From: an uncultured Flavobacteriales bacterium
GTDB lineage: Bacteria > Bacteroidota > Bacteroidia > Flavobacteriales > Crocinitomicaceae
Assembly: GCA_946480815.1 (NCBI GenBank)
Contig: CAMLLB010000014.1
Span: 1-64,000 of the forward strand
Reading direction: 5' to 3'
Length of the DNA: 64,000 bases
The notes beneath the pieces are model-generated. The model saw only the letters and a list, made by a program, of their open reading frames with translations. It was not told the DNA's origin and made no database searches. A program made the position numbers and the translations under genes. Numbering within the stretch: position 1 is the first letter of the stretch; each line of letters begins with the position of its first letter. Positions 17,164-24,793 of this stretch are shown in pieces.

Positions 17164-17187
17164 ATATTTCTATCTTTGAAAGAAGTG
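17164..17187 (+). repeat. 24-nt exact repeat, promoter-like (copy 2)
   Basis: This copy is identical over 24 nt to 15569-15592 and contains TATCTTTG, a match to the TAnnTTTG promoter box. It is 55 bp upstream of the gene at 17243. The sequences around the two copies are otherwise unrelated, and so are the downstream genes. Confidence 0.5.
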
Positions 17188-17242
17188 GAAGTCTTAAAAC
17201 CGTTAGAGTTAATCTAACCAAAACGAGAACAAATACCTACCT

Positions 17243-17686
17243 ATGACACAACCGGAGTTTAAAATATTCATTGAAAAAACACTGGACGAATTAAAGTTAG
17301 CAGCAGAGATCCATGCTAATACGTCGCTGCCGGATATTGGCAGTTTTCAATGGATGAGGGAAGGAGACCCTATTTATCGAAATCGGATCGATATTGTAAA
17401 TGCCATCTGTAAAGAAGTCTATATTGATCCCAACAACATCTATCCATGTGTAGATTTGAACATAAGTTATAATAAGGACAAAACAGCACTCGCTGTTCGT
17501 GGATTCATAGCGAATTATTCTCCGAGACCCTTCCAAAGAGGTTGGAGTAATAGACCAGGACCATTTATTTATGCGATTTCAACTGCCCTCAATAGTCCAG
17601 AAATTGATATAAACTCAGAATCTTTTAAAAATAAAATGTTCGAACTGGGATTGTTGCATAAACCATCAAACAATGAAAACACATAA
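17243..17686 (+). CDS. hypothetical protein of the accessory island
   Basis: This is a 147-residue soluble protein with no signal peptide. Visible stretches include DEFL-type helices at the start (FKIFIEKTLDELKLAAEIH), a Pro/Arg-rich segment (NYSPRPFQRGWSNRPGPF) and a helical end. It could be an immunity-type protein, since small solitary soluble proteins in such islands often are, but there is no toxin gene nearby and I do not recognise the family. It is followed 85 bp later by two closely spaced small genes. Confidence 0.6.
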   Translation: MTQPEFKIFIEKTLDELKLAAEIHANTSLPDIGSFQWMREGDPIYRNRIDIVNAICKEVYIDPNNIYPCVDLNISYNKDKTALAVRGFIANYSPRPFQRGWSNRPGPFIYAISTALNSPEIDINSESFKNKMFELGLLHKPSNNENT

Positions 17687-17771
17687 CATCGACAATACAT
17701 TTTTCAAAAGTCGCCTTTGTTGGCATGAGCAGCTCAATCGCACTTCTTCACCTTTACCAATATGAATTAAC

Positions 17772-18101
17772 ATGACCGAATTTACACTGTGGCTGGAATT
17801 TGAGGAAGTAGATTCTTCAAACTGGAACATCGAAAATGAATGCTGTAATATTCACGTGGATTTGGAAGACGGACGGCATTACGGACTGAATGTCTGGACG
17901 TACCGGTATTTGCAAACGGCTATTGATGAAGACAAAAAAACCGGGCAAAATAGGAATGGGATTTATCAAATACCACCGGATTTATTTGTCAAAGAGCTGA
18001 CCAGAGAGTGCATTCAACAAGCTATTGAAGATTTGCTCAAAACCGGTGATTTAGAAAAAGTATTAAATCCTGGTATTTATTACGATAAAAACAAGCAATA
18101 A
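17772..18101 (+). CDS. hypothetical small acidic protein
   Basis: The 109-residue acidic protein starts MTEFTLWLEFEEVD. It has conserved-looking aromatic segments (HYGLNVWTYRYLQTAIDEDK) and a helical, acidic second half (IQQAIEDLLKTGDLEKVL). There is no signal peptide or membrane helix. The next gene begins 8 bp after its stop, so the two are probably one transcription unit. No family is recognised. Confidence 0.6.
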   Translation: MTEFTLWLEFEEVDSSNWNIENECCNIHVDLEDGRHYGLNVWTYRYLQTAIDEDKKTGQNRNGIYQIPPDLFVKELTRECIQQAIEDLLKTGDLEKVLNPGIYYDKNKQ

Positions 18102-18109
18102 CATCACTT

Positions 18110-18463
18110 ATGTGCGAAGACTGTTTTGAAAAGAATACGATGGGTTTTCCTTCACAAGAGGATTTTGATCATTTCATACATATACTTGATAGAAAGGTCA
18201 AAACCCAAAAAATGCACTTGAATGGCTCATTGGAAACCACAAGTATTCCCGGAATGGACGTTCGGATTTATGCTACTTGTAATTCCTGTGAGGAGGATTG
18301 GTTTTTAGAAATTCCTGAGAATGCTGACAGAGGTTATTTTTTGAATAGTGATGGTTTAGAAATTTACTATGCCGAAAGAAAAAAACAGAATCGAAAAGTT
18401 AGACGAAACGGTCTGATACTACTCGTATTAATAGTGATAATAGCCATCTATAAATGCTCGTAG
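18110..18463 (+). CDS. hypothetical protein with CxxC motifs and a C-terminal membrane helix
   Basis: The 117-residue protein has CEDC at residues 2-5 and CNSCEEDW near residue 77, which could form a small zinc site. A basic segment (KKQNRKVRRNG) is followed by a single C-terminal hydrophobic helix (LILLVLIVIIAIY). The topology suggests a tail-anchored cytoplasmic protein. It starts 8 bp after the previous gene. The function is unknown. Confidence 0.6.
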   Translation: MCEDCFEKNTMGFPSQEDFDHFIHILDRKVKTQKMHLNGSLETTSIPGMDVRIYATCNSCEEDWFLEIPENADRGYFLNSDGLEIYYAERKKQNRKVRRNGLILLVLIVIIAIYKCS

Positions 18464-18484
18464 TATAACTAAACCGCAGTCGGG

Positions 18485-18520
18485 TTGTCAAACAAAAAGT
18501 GAACTACTCCCCTGTTGACG
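18485..18520 (+). pseudogene. RAYT transposase fragment with REP-like tail
   Basis: Positions 18485-18507 match the RAYT gene at 22151-22696 in 22 of 23 bases, over the codons for IVNQKVNY that include the catalytic Tyr. They are followed by GTTGACGCGAGC, which resembles the REP-like GTTGGCGCGAGCC at 19136. It is interpreted as a deletion remnant of a RAYT copy, based on the length of identity. Confidence 0.45.
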
Positions 18521-18558
18521 CGAGCATATTGACCATAATAATTTCTAAACTTACCATC

Positions 18559-19101
18559 ATGAAAGAGATTGAATCAAACATCAAATCTTATTTAGTAAAT
18601 AAGAAAATCACCAACATTAAATTTTTCAATATTAATGACACATACCTGGATTTTGAACAAAAATCGATGTGGATAATTGATGGTGGGATTCAAATTGATA
18701 CCGATAACGGAGTCTTTAGTTTTGGTTGGAATTATGAACAGGAAGGGTTCGATTTTGTTTTGGATAAAACTATTGACATACTGCTTGGAGAAGCACCTGC
18801 TTATGAAATTGATTTAAGAAGAAACTCTGGTTTAGCTACAATAATTGGCTCGGAAATCATTGATATTGAATTTGAGTGGGATTTCTATCAAGAATTGGAT
18901 GAAAATGGAGAATTAAAAGAGGAAAAAATATTCATCCCTGTATTGTTATTACTCAAATTCAGATCGAATGATTTTCTTCAATTGGCATTAATTGATTATG
19001 AAATTCAGGAAGAGCCTTTCAATATTGTTAATCCAAAATTTGATTTAACAGGAGAGTTATTAATCTCTTATAATACGAGGATAAAAATAACAAACCAATA
19101 G
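18559..19101 (+). CDS. hypothetical soluble acidic protein
   Basis: The frame is open from 18499, but the ATG at 18559 (MKEIESNIKSYL) is preferred because the upstream extension overlaps the RAYT/REP remnant. The resulting 180-residue protein is acidic and beta-rich (SMWIIDGGIQIDTDNGVFSF, IEFEWDFYQELDENGELKEE, VLLLLKFRSNDFLQLALIDY). It has no signal peptide. The pattern is like that of solitary immunity-type or phage-defence-associated small proteins, but I cannot name a family. Confidence 0.6.
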   Translation: MKEIESNIKSYLVNKKITNIKFFNINDTYLDFEQKSMWIIDGGIQIDTDNGVFSFGWNYEQEGFDFVLDKTIDILLGEAPAYEIDLRRNSGLATIIGSEIIDIEFEWDFYQELDENGELKEEKIFIPVLLLLKFRSNDFLQLALIDYEIQEEPFNIVNPKFDLTGELLISYNTRIKITNQ

Positions 19102-19125
19102 TAACACCAAATAAATCCTTGCCGG

Positions 19126-19185
19126 AAAACAGCACCGCAAGTTGGCGCGAGCCGCTGATTCCCATTTAAAATCCCCTTGTTAGCG
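19126..19185 (+). repeat. REP-like inverted repeat region
   Basis: GTTGGCGCGAGCCGC (19136-19150) and GCGCACGCGGCTTGT (about 19184-19198) form an imperfect long inverted pair. Related GYTGGCGCGARC words occur at 13651 and 18512. Together with ACTATCAATTGTATTTTATT at 19241-19260, a diverged piece of the boundary repeat, this fills the 192 bp between the neighbouring genes. Confidence 0.4.
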
Positions 19186-19293
19186 CACGCGGCTTGTCCC
19201 GACTTCGTGATTTGCACATCCTGCTATTATTCCCAATCAAACTATCAATTGTATTTTATTAAGTTTGCGGGCATTGCATAAGCACACAGAAAG

Positions 19294-19857
19294 ATGAACG
19301 AAATTATAGATTATACAAATAGAGTTTCACCGCTTGACACGCCCGCAAAAGAAGATTTCCTGAGTGCATTTGAAATCAAAACTTTTCCAAAGGGAAGCTT
19401 CATTTTAAAGACCGATCAGGTATGCCAGCATTACCATTTCATAAAATCAGGACTAACGAAATCTTTTTTTTACAAAGAAGACAAGGAATTCATAATGACC
19501 TTTTTTAAAGAAGGGATGTTGTTTACGGAATTCAGCAGTTACCTCACAGAATCACCTTCAAAATTCATGATCATTGCTTTGGAAGACACCACAGTTTATT
19601 CCATTAGCAAAAAGGAAATCATTGCCTTATGCAAAAAGCACCATAGTGTCGAAGCATTGTTCAGCAAACTCTTTTCATTTACAGCTCTGAATATGATGAA
19701 ACGTATCAGTGAAATGCTCGAAGAAAATGCAACGGAACGCTACAATAAATTCATAAAGGAGCACAATGAATTGCTCCAGCGCATAAGTCTGGGCGACCTT
19801 GCCGAATATTTGGGAATAACTCAAGTTTCGTTGAGCAGGATTCGGGCCGGCAAGTGA
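19294..19857 (+). CDS. Crp/Fnr-family transcriptional regulator
   Basis: The 187-residue protein has an N-terminal cyclic-nucleotide-binding-type beta-roll (about 20-115; FPKGSFILKTDQVCQHYHFI, DKEFIMTFFKEGMLF) and a C-terminal winged HTH whose recognition part reads LGDLAEYLGITQVSLSRIRA. There are no Fnr-type Fe-S cysteines. It belongs to the short Bacteroidota Crp-like group. The next gene (19932) encodes a CMD/AhpD-type protein on the same strand 74 bp later, which may be the regulated target; this is inferred from proximity only. Confidence 0.9.
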   Translation: MNEIIDYTNRVSPLDTPAKEDFLSAFEIKTFPKGSFILKTDQVCQHYHFIKSGLTKSFFYKEDKEFIMTFFKEGMLFTEFSSYLTESPSKFMIIALEDTTVYSISKKEIIALCKKHHSVEALFSKLFSFTALNMMKRISEMLEENATERYNKFIKEHNELLQRISLGDLAEYLGITQVSLSRIRAGK

Positions 19858-19931
19858 TTTTTTATCATTTGTAAAAAACATTCTTAAAATCTCAAAATAC
19901 ATTTGTTCCATAACAAAAACACAAAAGAACT

Positions 19932-20384
19932 ATGGAACAAAGAATGAAAAATCCAGCCCTGATACTAGGTGTAAATCCAGCCATCCAGGCAATGATGGGT
20001 CCAATTTACCAAAGCGGTATATCAATTGAACTACTTGAGTATGTAGGCTTGAGAGTAGGACAAATAAACAGTTGTGAATTATGCATCGGTGAAGCCATTT
20101 TTAAAGCTAAAGATAACCCGGTAACAAAAGACCGGATTGAACATGTATTGACCTGGAAAGACTCACACATGTTCAATGAATCAGAAGAGACAGCACTCGA
20201 ACTTACTGAAGCAATTACCAAATTAGAAAATAAATATGACTCGGTTTCAGACGAACTTTGGCTCAAAACTCAAAAACACTTCGGCGAAAAAGAAATAGCT
20301 GCTTTGGTCCTTTTTATCTCAGTGATGAATATGTTTACCCGGATCAATGTATCAACCAAACAGTTAACAGCCGAATGGGCGTAG
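19932..20384 (+). CDS. carboxymuconolactone decarboxylase (AhpD-like) family protein
   Basis: The 150-residue all-helical protein has the CMD/AhpD motif region NSCELCIGEAIFKAK, with the redox CxxC pair, followed by a helix-rich C-terminus with the family-typical HFGEKEIAALVLFISVMNMFTRINV. The His that usually follows the CxxC in AhpD is replaced (CELCIGEA), so peroxidase-type chemistry may differ. It is probably an antioxidant or thiol-dependent enzyme and sits behind a Crp-like regulator. Confidence 0.85.
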   Translation: MEQRMKNPALILGVNPAIQAMMGPIYQSGISIELLEYVGLRVGQINSCELCIGEAIFKAKDNPVTKDRIEHVLTWKDSHMFNESEETALELTEAITKLENKYDSVSDELWLKTQKHFGEKEIAALVLFISVMNMFTRINVSTKQLTAEWA

Positions 20385-20449
20385 GAATAAAATTGGTTTC
20401 ATCATACCGGCACTAACGGATCCCGATAATTTGGGATTCGCTCGTGTCG

Positions 20450-20543
20450 TGCACTGAATTATGCAGGTGATCAAACTGTTTTGGAAATTGATTTGATAGG
20501 AAGTTAATAGATACATTAGCACAAGTCAAAGACTCGCGCTAAC
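20450..20543 (+). pseudogene. solo RAYT 3' end with its REP palindrome
   Basis: Positions 20450-20499 match the last codons of the intact RAYT gene (ARNYAGDQTVLEIDL) almost base for base. The following REP hairpin CAAGTC-AAA-GACTCG (20522-20536) corresponds to CGAGTC-AGA-GACTCG at 22725-22739 behind the intact gene. The rest of the transposase is missing. A second hairpin (ATCCC...GGGAT, about 20420-20437) precedes it. This explains the 274-bp gap between the CMD gene and 20659. Confidence 0.7.
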
Positions 20544-20658
20544 TTGTTAATTTCGTACAAGCGGGCACAGCTAGCTTACGGAAAGGCATTTTATCAGCCA
20601 TTGAATTCGAAGAAAAAACGTAATATTGCAGTTCAAATAAACGTCAATTACAAGAACA

Positions 20659-21249
20659 ATGAACCACCAGGAATCCATGCAAAAAGCGGCTGAAATAATG
20701 CGGCTGAAAAAAGAAAAAGAAGCGCGCGAAGACAGGGAATTTTATGAACGGATTACCTCCGGGTGGCAATGGGTGGTCTTTAAAGCGGTGGTTGTTTTCT
20801 GTACGTTGATGTTGGTGATTTCCACAATCGAAGTTTTCGTGGACGGCCCTACCAAAAAACTCACGGAAAAATCCTGGAAGATTGATCGAAACTGGGAATA
20901 TGCCTGGCACCAGGTATTGGACGTGGAAGGATATATGTTCTCTCCGGCTTTAGGAGATTGGTTAGACCATGTGGAAAACAGCCTTGAAATAACCTATTCT
21001 CCAATTTTTCGAACAGGCAAGAAGTTGAGCTACGACCTTCCGGTCAATGAATACACAACAAGAAGGCACGAAGAAATCAGGGAGCGATCCATTTTTAACT
21101 GGTTTCCGTTCTTCCAGATTTTGCTGCTGATCCCCCTGTTTACATTCCTGTTTAAACGTCAAAGTCCCTGGTTTAATTTTGCCCGGATTGCATCACTGAT
21201 CTTTGTGTTTCCCGGAACGCTGCTGGTGATATTTTTTACGATGCTGTAA
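20659..21249 (+). CDS. membrane protein of unknown function
   Basis: The 196-residue protein has a charged coiled N-terminus (MQKAAEIMRLKKEKEAREDR), a membrane helix at about 38-60, an extracytoplasmic loop of about 85 residues with several Trp, and two hydrophobic helices at about 143-160 and 172-194. It stands alone between the RAYT remnant and the dioxygenase gene. Its base composition is closer to the core genome than that of the genes at 13.8-19 kb. No family is recognised. Confidence 0.65.
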   Translation: MNHQESMQKAAEIMRLKKEKEAREDREFYERITSGWQWVVFKAVVVFCTLMLVISTIEVFVDGPTKKLTEKSWKIDRNWEYAWHQVLDVEGYMFSPALGDWLDHVENSLEITYSPIFRTGKKLSYDLPVNEYTTRRHEEIRERSIFNWFPFFQILLLIPLFTFLFKRQSPWFNFARIASLIFVFPGTLLVIFFTML

Positions 21250-21300
21250 TGACTTCTTTCGTTTTTTATCAACCCCAAGGATAGGAATAATAACAGTAAA

Positions 21301-22035
21301 ATGAATGTGATCTCAAAGTATAGACAAGATCTTCTTGAAGATGGTTTTTCTATCATTAACAGTATCTATTCTGATGAAGAGATAAAGAGTATTCTAACAG
21401 TTATTAGTCAAGCAGACACCTCCAACAGTACTTTCAGAAAGACAAACGACCTGTTTGCCATTCGACAATTTTTAAAGGAAATTCCGTCAGTAGTTGGTCT
21501 TCTTTTTACAGACAAATTAAAAGATCTTATCAAAGAAGTTATGGGTGAAAATTACTTTGTTGTTAAGAGTATTTATTTCGATAAACCTGAAACTTCAAAT
21601 TGGTATGTTGCTTATCATCAGGATTTGACCATTTCCGTAGACAAGAAACTTGAACTCAAAAACTTTGGTCCCTGGACTGTGAAACAAAACCAATTTGCAG
21701 TTCAACCTCCGATAGAACTCTTAGAGAATATTACAACCATCCGAATCCATCTTGACGATACGGACGAAAATAACGGTGCATTGAGAGTTATTCCAAAATC
21801 TCATTTAAAGAACATTTACAGACCTGAGACAATCGATTGGAGTAAAGAAACAGAAACAACTTGTTGTGTCGAAAAAGGTGGTGTAATGTTTATGAAACCA
21901 TTAACACTGCATAGTTCCAGCAGAACAACTAACAACAAGAAAAGGCGCGTAATTCATATTGAATTTTCAACCATGGAATTGCCAACAGGATTAGAATGGG
22001 CAGAAAAAATAAACATGGAAACTATCCCAAGCTAA
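21301..22035 (+). CDS. phytanoyl-CoA dioxygenase (PhyH) family oxygenase
   Basis: The 244-residue Fe(II)/2-oxoglutarate oxygenase shows the 2-His-1-carboxylate triad: H106 and D108 in YHQDLT, and H204 in MKPLTLHSSS. An Arg (R215/R216 in NNKKRRVIHIEF) is placed to bind 2-oxoglutarate. DDTDENNGALRVIPKSHL is the usual PhyH core stretch. The substrate is unknown; the family hydroxylates small molecules and does not act only on phytanoyl-CoA. It is a single gene within the island. Confidence 0.9.
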   Translation: MNVISKYRQDLLEDGFSIINSIYSDEEIKSILTVISQADTSNSTFRKTNDLFAIRQFLKEIPSVVGLLFTDKLKDLIKEVMGENYFVVKSIYFDKPETSNWYVAYHQDLTISVDKKLELKNFGPWTVKQNQFAVQPPIELLENITTIRIHLDDTDENNGALRVIPKSHLKNIYRPETIDWSKETETTCCVEKGGVMFMKPLTLHSSSRTTNNKKRRVIHIEFSTMELPTGLEWAEKINMETIPS

Positions 22036-22150
22036 CCCTCAGTTGGTGTGATCGTCTCGCTCGTGCCGTGCAGAAACAAAAGTTCCGAACCAATCTTATC
22101 AATTAGAAAATCAATTGATTTAAACCTACTTTTTTACTAACTTAAGGTAA

Positions 22151-22696
22151 ATGAGCAGGAAATATAAATTTAGAAACCCGGAAGCGGCTTATTTCGTAAG
22201 CTTCGCAACTGTCAATTGGGTTGATCTTTTTACTAGAGAAATTTATTTTGGAATCTTAGCCGATTCCTTAAGCTATTGTAGAAAACACAAGGGAATAGAA
22301 CTTTACGCTTACGTGTTTATGCCCAATCACGTTCATTTACTTTTCAGGTCCGTTAAAAATGATCCCTCCGGTTTTATGCGGGACTTTAAAGGATTTACTT
22401 CCCGCAAATTAATCGAAGCAATCAAAGGAAATCCCCGGGAAAGCAGAAAAGAATACTTGCTAAAGATGTTTGAAGATGCAGGAAGGAAGAACAGCAACGT
22501 TACTAACTATCAATTGTGGCAGCAAAACAATCAACCAATTGAGGTCTTTAGCAATTGGATTGTCAATCAAAAAGTGAACTACATTCATAATAATCCGGTA
22601 AAAGAGGGTTTGGTCACTAATCCGGCAGACTGGAAATACAGTAGTGCACGGAACTATGCCGGTGATCAAACTGTTTTGGAAATTGATTTGATGTGA
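22151..22696 (+). mobile_element. REP-associated tyrosine transposase (RAYT, Y1/IS200-like)
   Basis: The 181-residue HUH-type Y1 protein has the metal-binding MPNHVHLLF (H60, H62), the catalytic Tyr in KVNYIHNNPV (Y144) and the C-terminal YSSARNYAG signature of RAYTs. The enzyme nicks single-stranded DNA at REP hairpins. It appears full length and intact. A REP palindrome follows at 22725-22739, and two fragments of the same gene sit at 18485 and 20450, so this family has been active in the island. Confidence 0.92.
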
Positions 22697-22720
22697 ACCT
22701 GATTTAGATTTTTACGTATT

Positions 22721-22747
22721 AGTACGAGTCAGAGACTCGCCCTGACC
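22721..22747 (+). repeat. REP palindrome downstream of RAYT
   Basis: CGAGTC-AGA-GACTCG (22725-22739) is a perfect hairpin 28 bp after the RAYT stop. The diverged counterpart CAAGTC-AAA-GACTCG lies at 20522-20536 behind the RAYT remnant. It is the likely recognition structure of the transposase. Confidence 0.65.
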
Positions 22748-22778
22748 AAGGATATAGTAAACAAACAACTTTTAAACG

Positions 22779-23174
22779 ATGAGCATCTTCAACAAACTAT
22801 TCGGCAAACAAGAAAACAAACAGACGTCTCAACCTTTTAATGAAGGGAAAACAATTCCAACTCTTGACGAGTTTACCAGGTTAAGCGCGGAAAATAGAAT
22901 GGGTGTAATCATAGTTGTTGGTGATACCGGCAAATCCGAATACTTTCCATTTCTGAAATATGCAATTTTACATGACAGCGATCTTCATGTAAAACTTGCC
23001 GCATTCAAACGAATTCATCTTTTCAAAGATCACGCAGAAGTTTTACCTATGCTTACTGAAATCAAAAACAAGAATGGCGGACAAGAATTTGAACCTTACT
23101 TTTCCATGGCATTATCACGGCTTGGTATCATCACCATGAAAGAATTTGAGGACATGATTAATAACGCAAAGTGA
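22779..23174 (+). CDS. hypothetical protein, HEAT-like helical
   Basis: The 131-residue protein starts MSIFNKLFGKQENK and continues as a predominantly helical soluble protein (FPFLKYAILHDSDLHVKLAA, FKDHAEVLPMLTEI). The helix pairs resemble one to two HEAT-like repeats, though no domain call is secure. The stop overlaps the GTG start of the next gene by 4 bp (GTGA), so the two are translationally coupled and probably function together. Confidence 0.65.
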   Translation: MSIFNKLFGKQENKQTSQPFNEGKTIPTLDEFTRLSAENRMGVIIVVGDTGKSEYFPFLKYAILHDSDLHVKLAAFKRIHLFKDHAEVLPMLTEIKNKNGGQEFEPYFSMALSRLGIITMKEFEDMINNAK

Positions 23175-23617
23175 AAGAAGTTAAGCAAACCCAAAACCTC
23201 ATCGGCACTCGAATAATTGATCTTTTTGAACGGAAGATTCTAGATTTAGGAGGCTTGGACCAGGGCGAATTATTCATTCATCTTGAGACCGGCGAAATCA
23301 TTTCCTTTCCTCACGGATTAGACTGTAAAATCGCTGTAATCGATGAATCAGAAATGCTTGGAGCAACCAGTATTTTCAACGAAATTCGCACAAATAATGC
23401 AGATTGGCGGATCAGGGACATCATCGAATTGGATCATTCCGAATCACAGCCTTACATCGAATTGCAATGCGGGATTCTGTTCACGGAAGAATGCATCAAT
23501 CCTCATGGAACAGGGCTTGCCGGTTTCAGATCGTTTAAGGATCTGGAAGCTTTTGAATCGTTTTATGGAAAAGATTATCAACGCTTGTCGGAACAACAGA
23601 CCGGGAAGAGCATTTAA
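23171..23617 (+). CDS. hypothetical protein coupled to the preceding gene
   Basis: The 148-residue soluble protein starts at a GTG that overlaps the upstream stop. It is beta-rich (GELFIHLETGEIISFPHGLD, QPYIELQCGILFTEE) with a short helical end (FKDLEAFESFYGKDYQRL). There is no signal peptide. It could be an immunity-like or regulatory partner of the HEAT-like protein. No family is recognised. Confidence 0.65.
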   Translation: MKEVKQTQNLIGTRIIDLFERKILDLGGLDQGELFIHLETGEIISFPHGLDCKIAVIDESEMLGATSIFNEIRTNNADWRIRDIIELDHSESQPYIELQCGILFTEECINPHGTGLAGFRSFKDLEAFESFYGKDYQRLSEQQTGKSI

Positions 23618-23754
23618 AATCTCTCCCGACCGTCCAGCACCACCATCAAGTCTTTCTTCACAACAAGTGAAATCCCGAAACTAAAACGGGCTAATTTTGG
23701 TTCAGGGTTTCAAGTATGGAACCTCATATCACGAATAACGAATCAGAACACAGA

Positions 23755-24711
23755 ATGAAAGCTTACACAAAAACCAAATACGGAGGACCGGAAGTTCTTA
23801 AACTGGAAGAGGTTGAAGCACCAATTTTGAAAGAAAACCAGGTAATGATCAAGGTCATGGCCAACTCGGCTAACCCGGCCGACTGGCACATACTACGCGG
23901 AAAACCCTACTTTGCCCGCTTAACCTTCGGATTGTTCAAGCCCAAAGAAAAAATCCCCGGAGCTGATTTTGCCGGAATAGTAGAAGCAGCAGGAAAGAAG
24001 GTCTCCCAATTTAAAGTTGGTGACCGTGTCTTCGGAGAATCGCTCTCAGGCGGAGCTTTTGCAGAATATATCTGTGTAGAGGAAACCATTTGCGCCAAAA
24101 TGCCCGAAGGAAGTACTTTTCAGGAAATGGCCTGCATTCCGATCGCCGGACTCACTGCTTTGCAAGCGCTCATCACCCACGGGCTTTTGAGGAAAGGAGA
24201 AACAGTGCTGATCAACGGCGGCTCGGGTGGTGTGGGACATTTTGCGGTACAAATTGCCAAAGCTTACGGAGCACACGTCACAGCCGTTTGTTCTTCCAGG
24301 AATGCAGACTTTGTGCAGTCATTAGGAGCAGATAAAGTCATTGCCTACGACAAAGAAAACATCCATCAGCACACCGGGAAATACGATCTGGTAATTGATA
24401 CCAACGGAAACCTGTCTTTCGGTGATTACAAACGCATGGGTCGGTGTGGAGTAATGATCGGTTTCACGACAATGGGACACATGATGTCTGTTCTGTTAAG
24501 AAAAATGGTGAGCAAATTCCCTTTGATCCAGTTCACTGCCGAAGCCAACTCCAACGACCTGGAAATCCTTGCCGCTTTGGTCCGGGATAAGAAGATCACT
24601 CCGCGCATAGAAAAAGTGTTCCCATACCGGGAACTTCCGCAGGCAATAGGCTACATCGAAGCTATGCGGACCAAAGGAAAAGTGGCTATGGTTTGGGGAG
24701 AACAGGCATAA
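23755..24711 (+). CDS. zinc-independent MDR-family quinone oxidoreductase / alcohol dehydrogenase-like
   Basis: The start is placed at the ATG at 23755 (MKAYTKTKYGGPEVLKLEEV), the usual opening of this family; an ATG at 23716 would add 13 residues of no visible merit. The product is about 318 residues. A GroES-like domain (NSANPADWHILRGK, GADFAGIV) is followed by a Rossmann domain with GGSGGVGHFAVQIAKAYGA. The catalytic-zinc Cys/His set is absent, which points to an NADPH quinone oxidoreductase type enzyme. It is a single gene, and boundary repeat F follows it by 20 bp. Confidence 0.9.
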   Translation: MKAYTKTKYGGPEVLKLEEVEAPILKENQVMIKVMANSANPADWHILRGKPYFARLTFGLFKPKEKIPGADFAGIVEAAGKKVSQFKVGDRVFGESLSGGAFAEYICVEETICAKMPEGSTFQEMACIPIAGLTALQALITHGLLRKGETVLINGGSGGVGHFAVQIAKAYGAHVTAVCSSRNADFVQSLGADKVIAYDKENIHQHTGKYDLVIDTNGNLSFGDYKRMGRCGVMIGFTTMGHMMSVLLRKMVSKFPLIQFTAEANSNDLEILAALVRDKKITPRIEKVFPYRELPQAIGYIEAMRTKGKVAMVWGEQA

Positions 24712-24731
24712 ATCCTTAAACTGGTCAAAAT

Positions 24732-24765
24732 GCTTGTTTGTTGCACGCTATAAATTGTACTTTAG
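24732..24765 (+). repeat. boundary repeat, partial copy F
   Basis: GCTTGTTTGTTGCACGCTATA followed by AATTGTACTTTAG aligns with the core of the elements at 13811 and 16247. It precedes a gene start by about 30 bp, as in the other copies, and TACTTTAG occupies the promoter-like position. The flanking GGTGGGCTTAT block is not conserved here. Confidence 0.5.
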
Positions 24766-24793
24766 CAGGAAGTATAATGAATAGCCGGAATTT

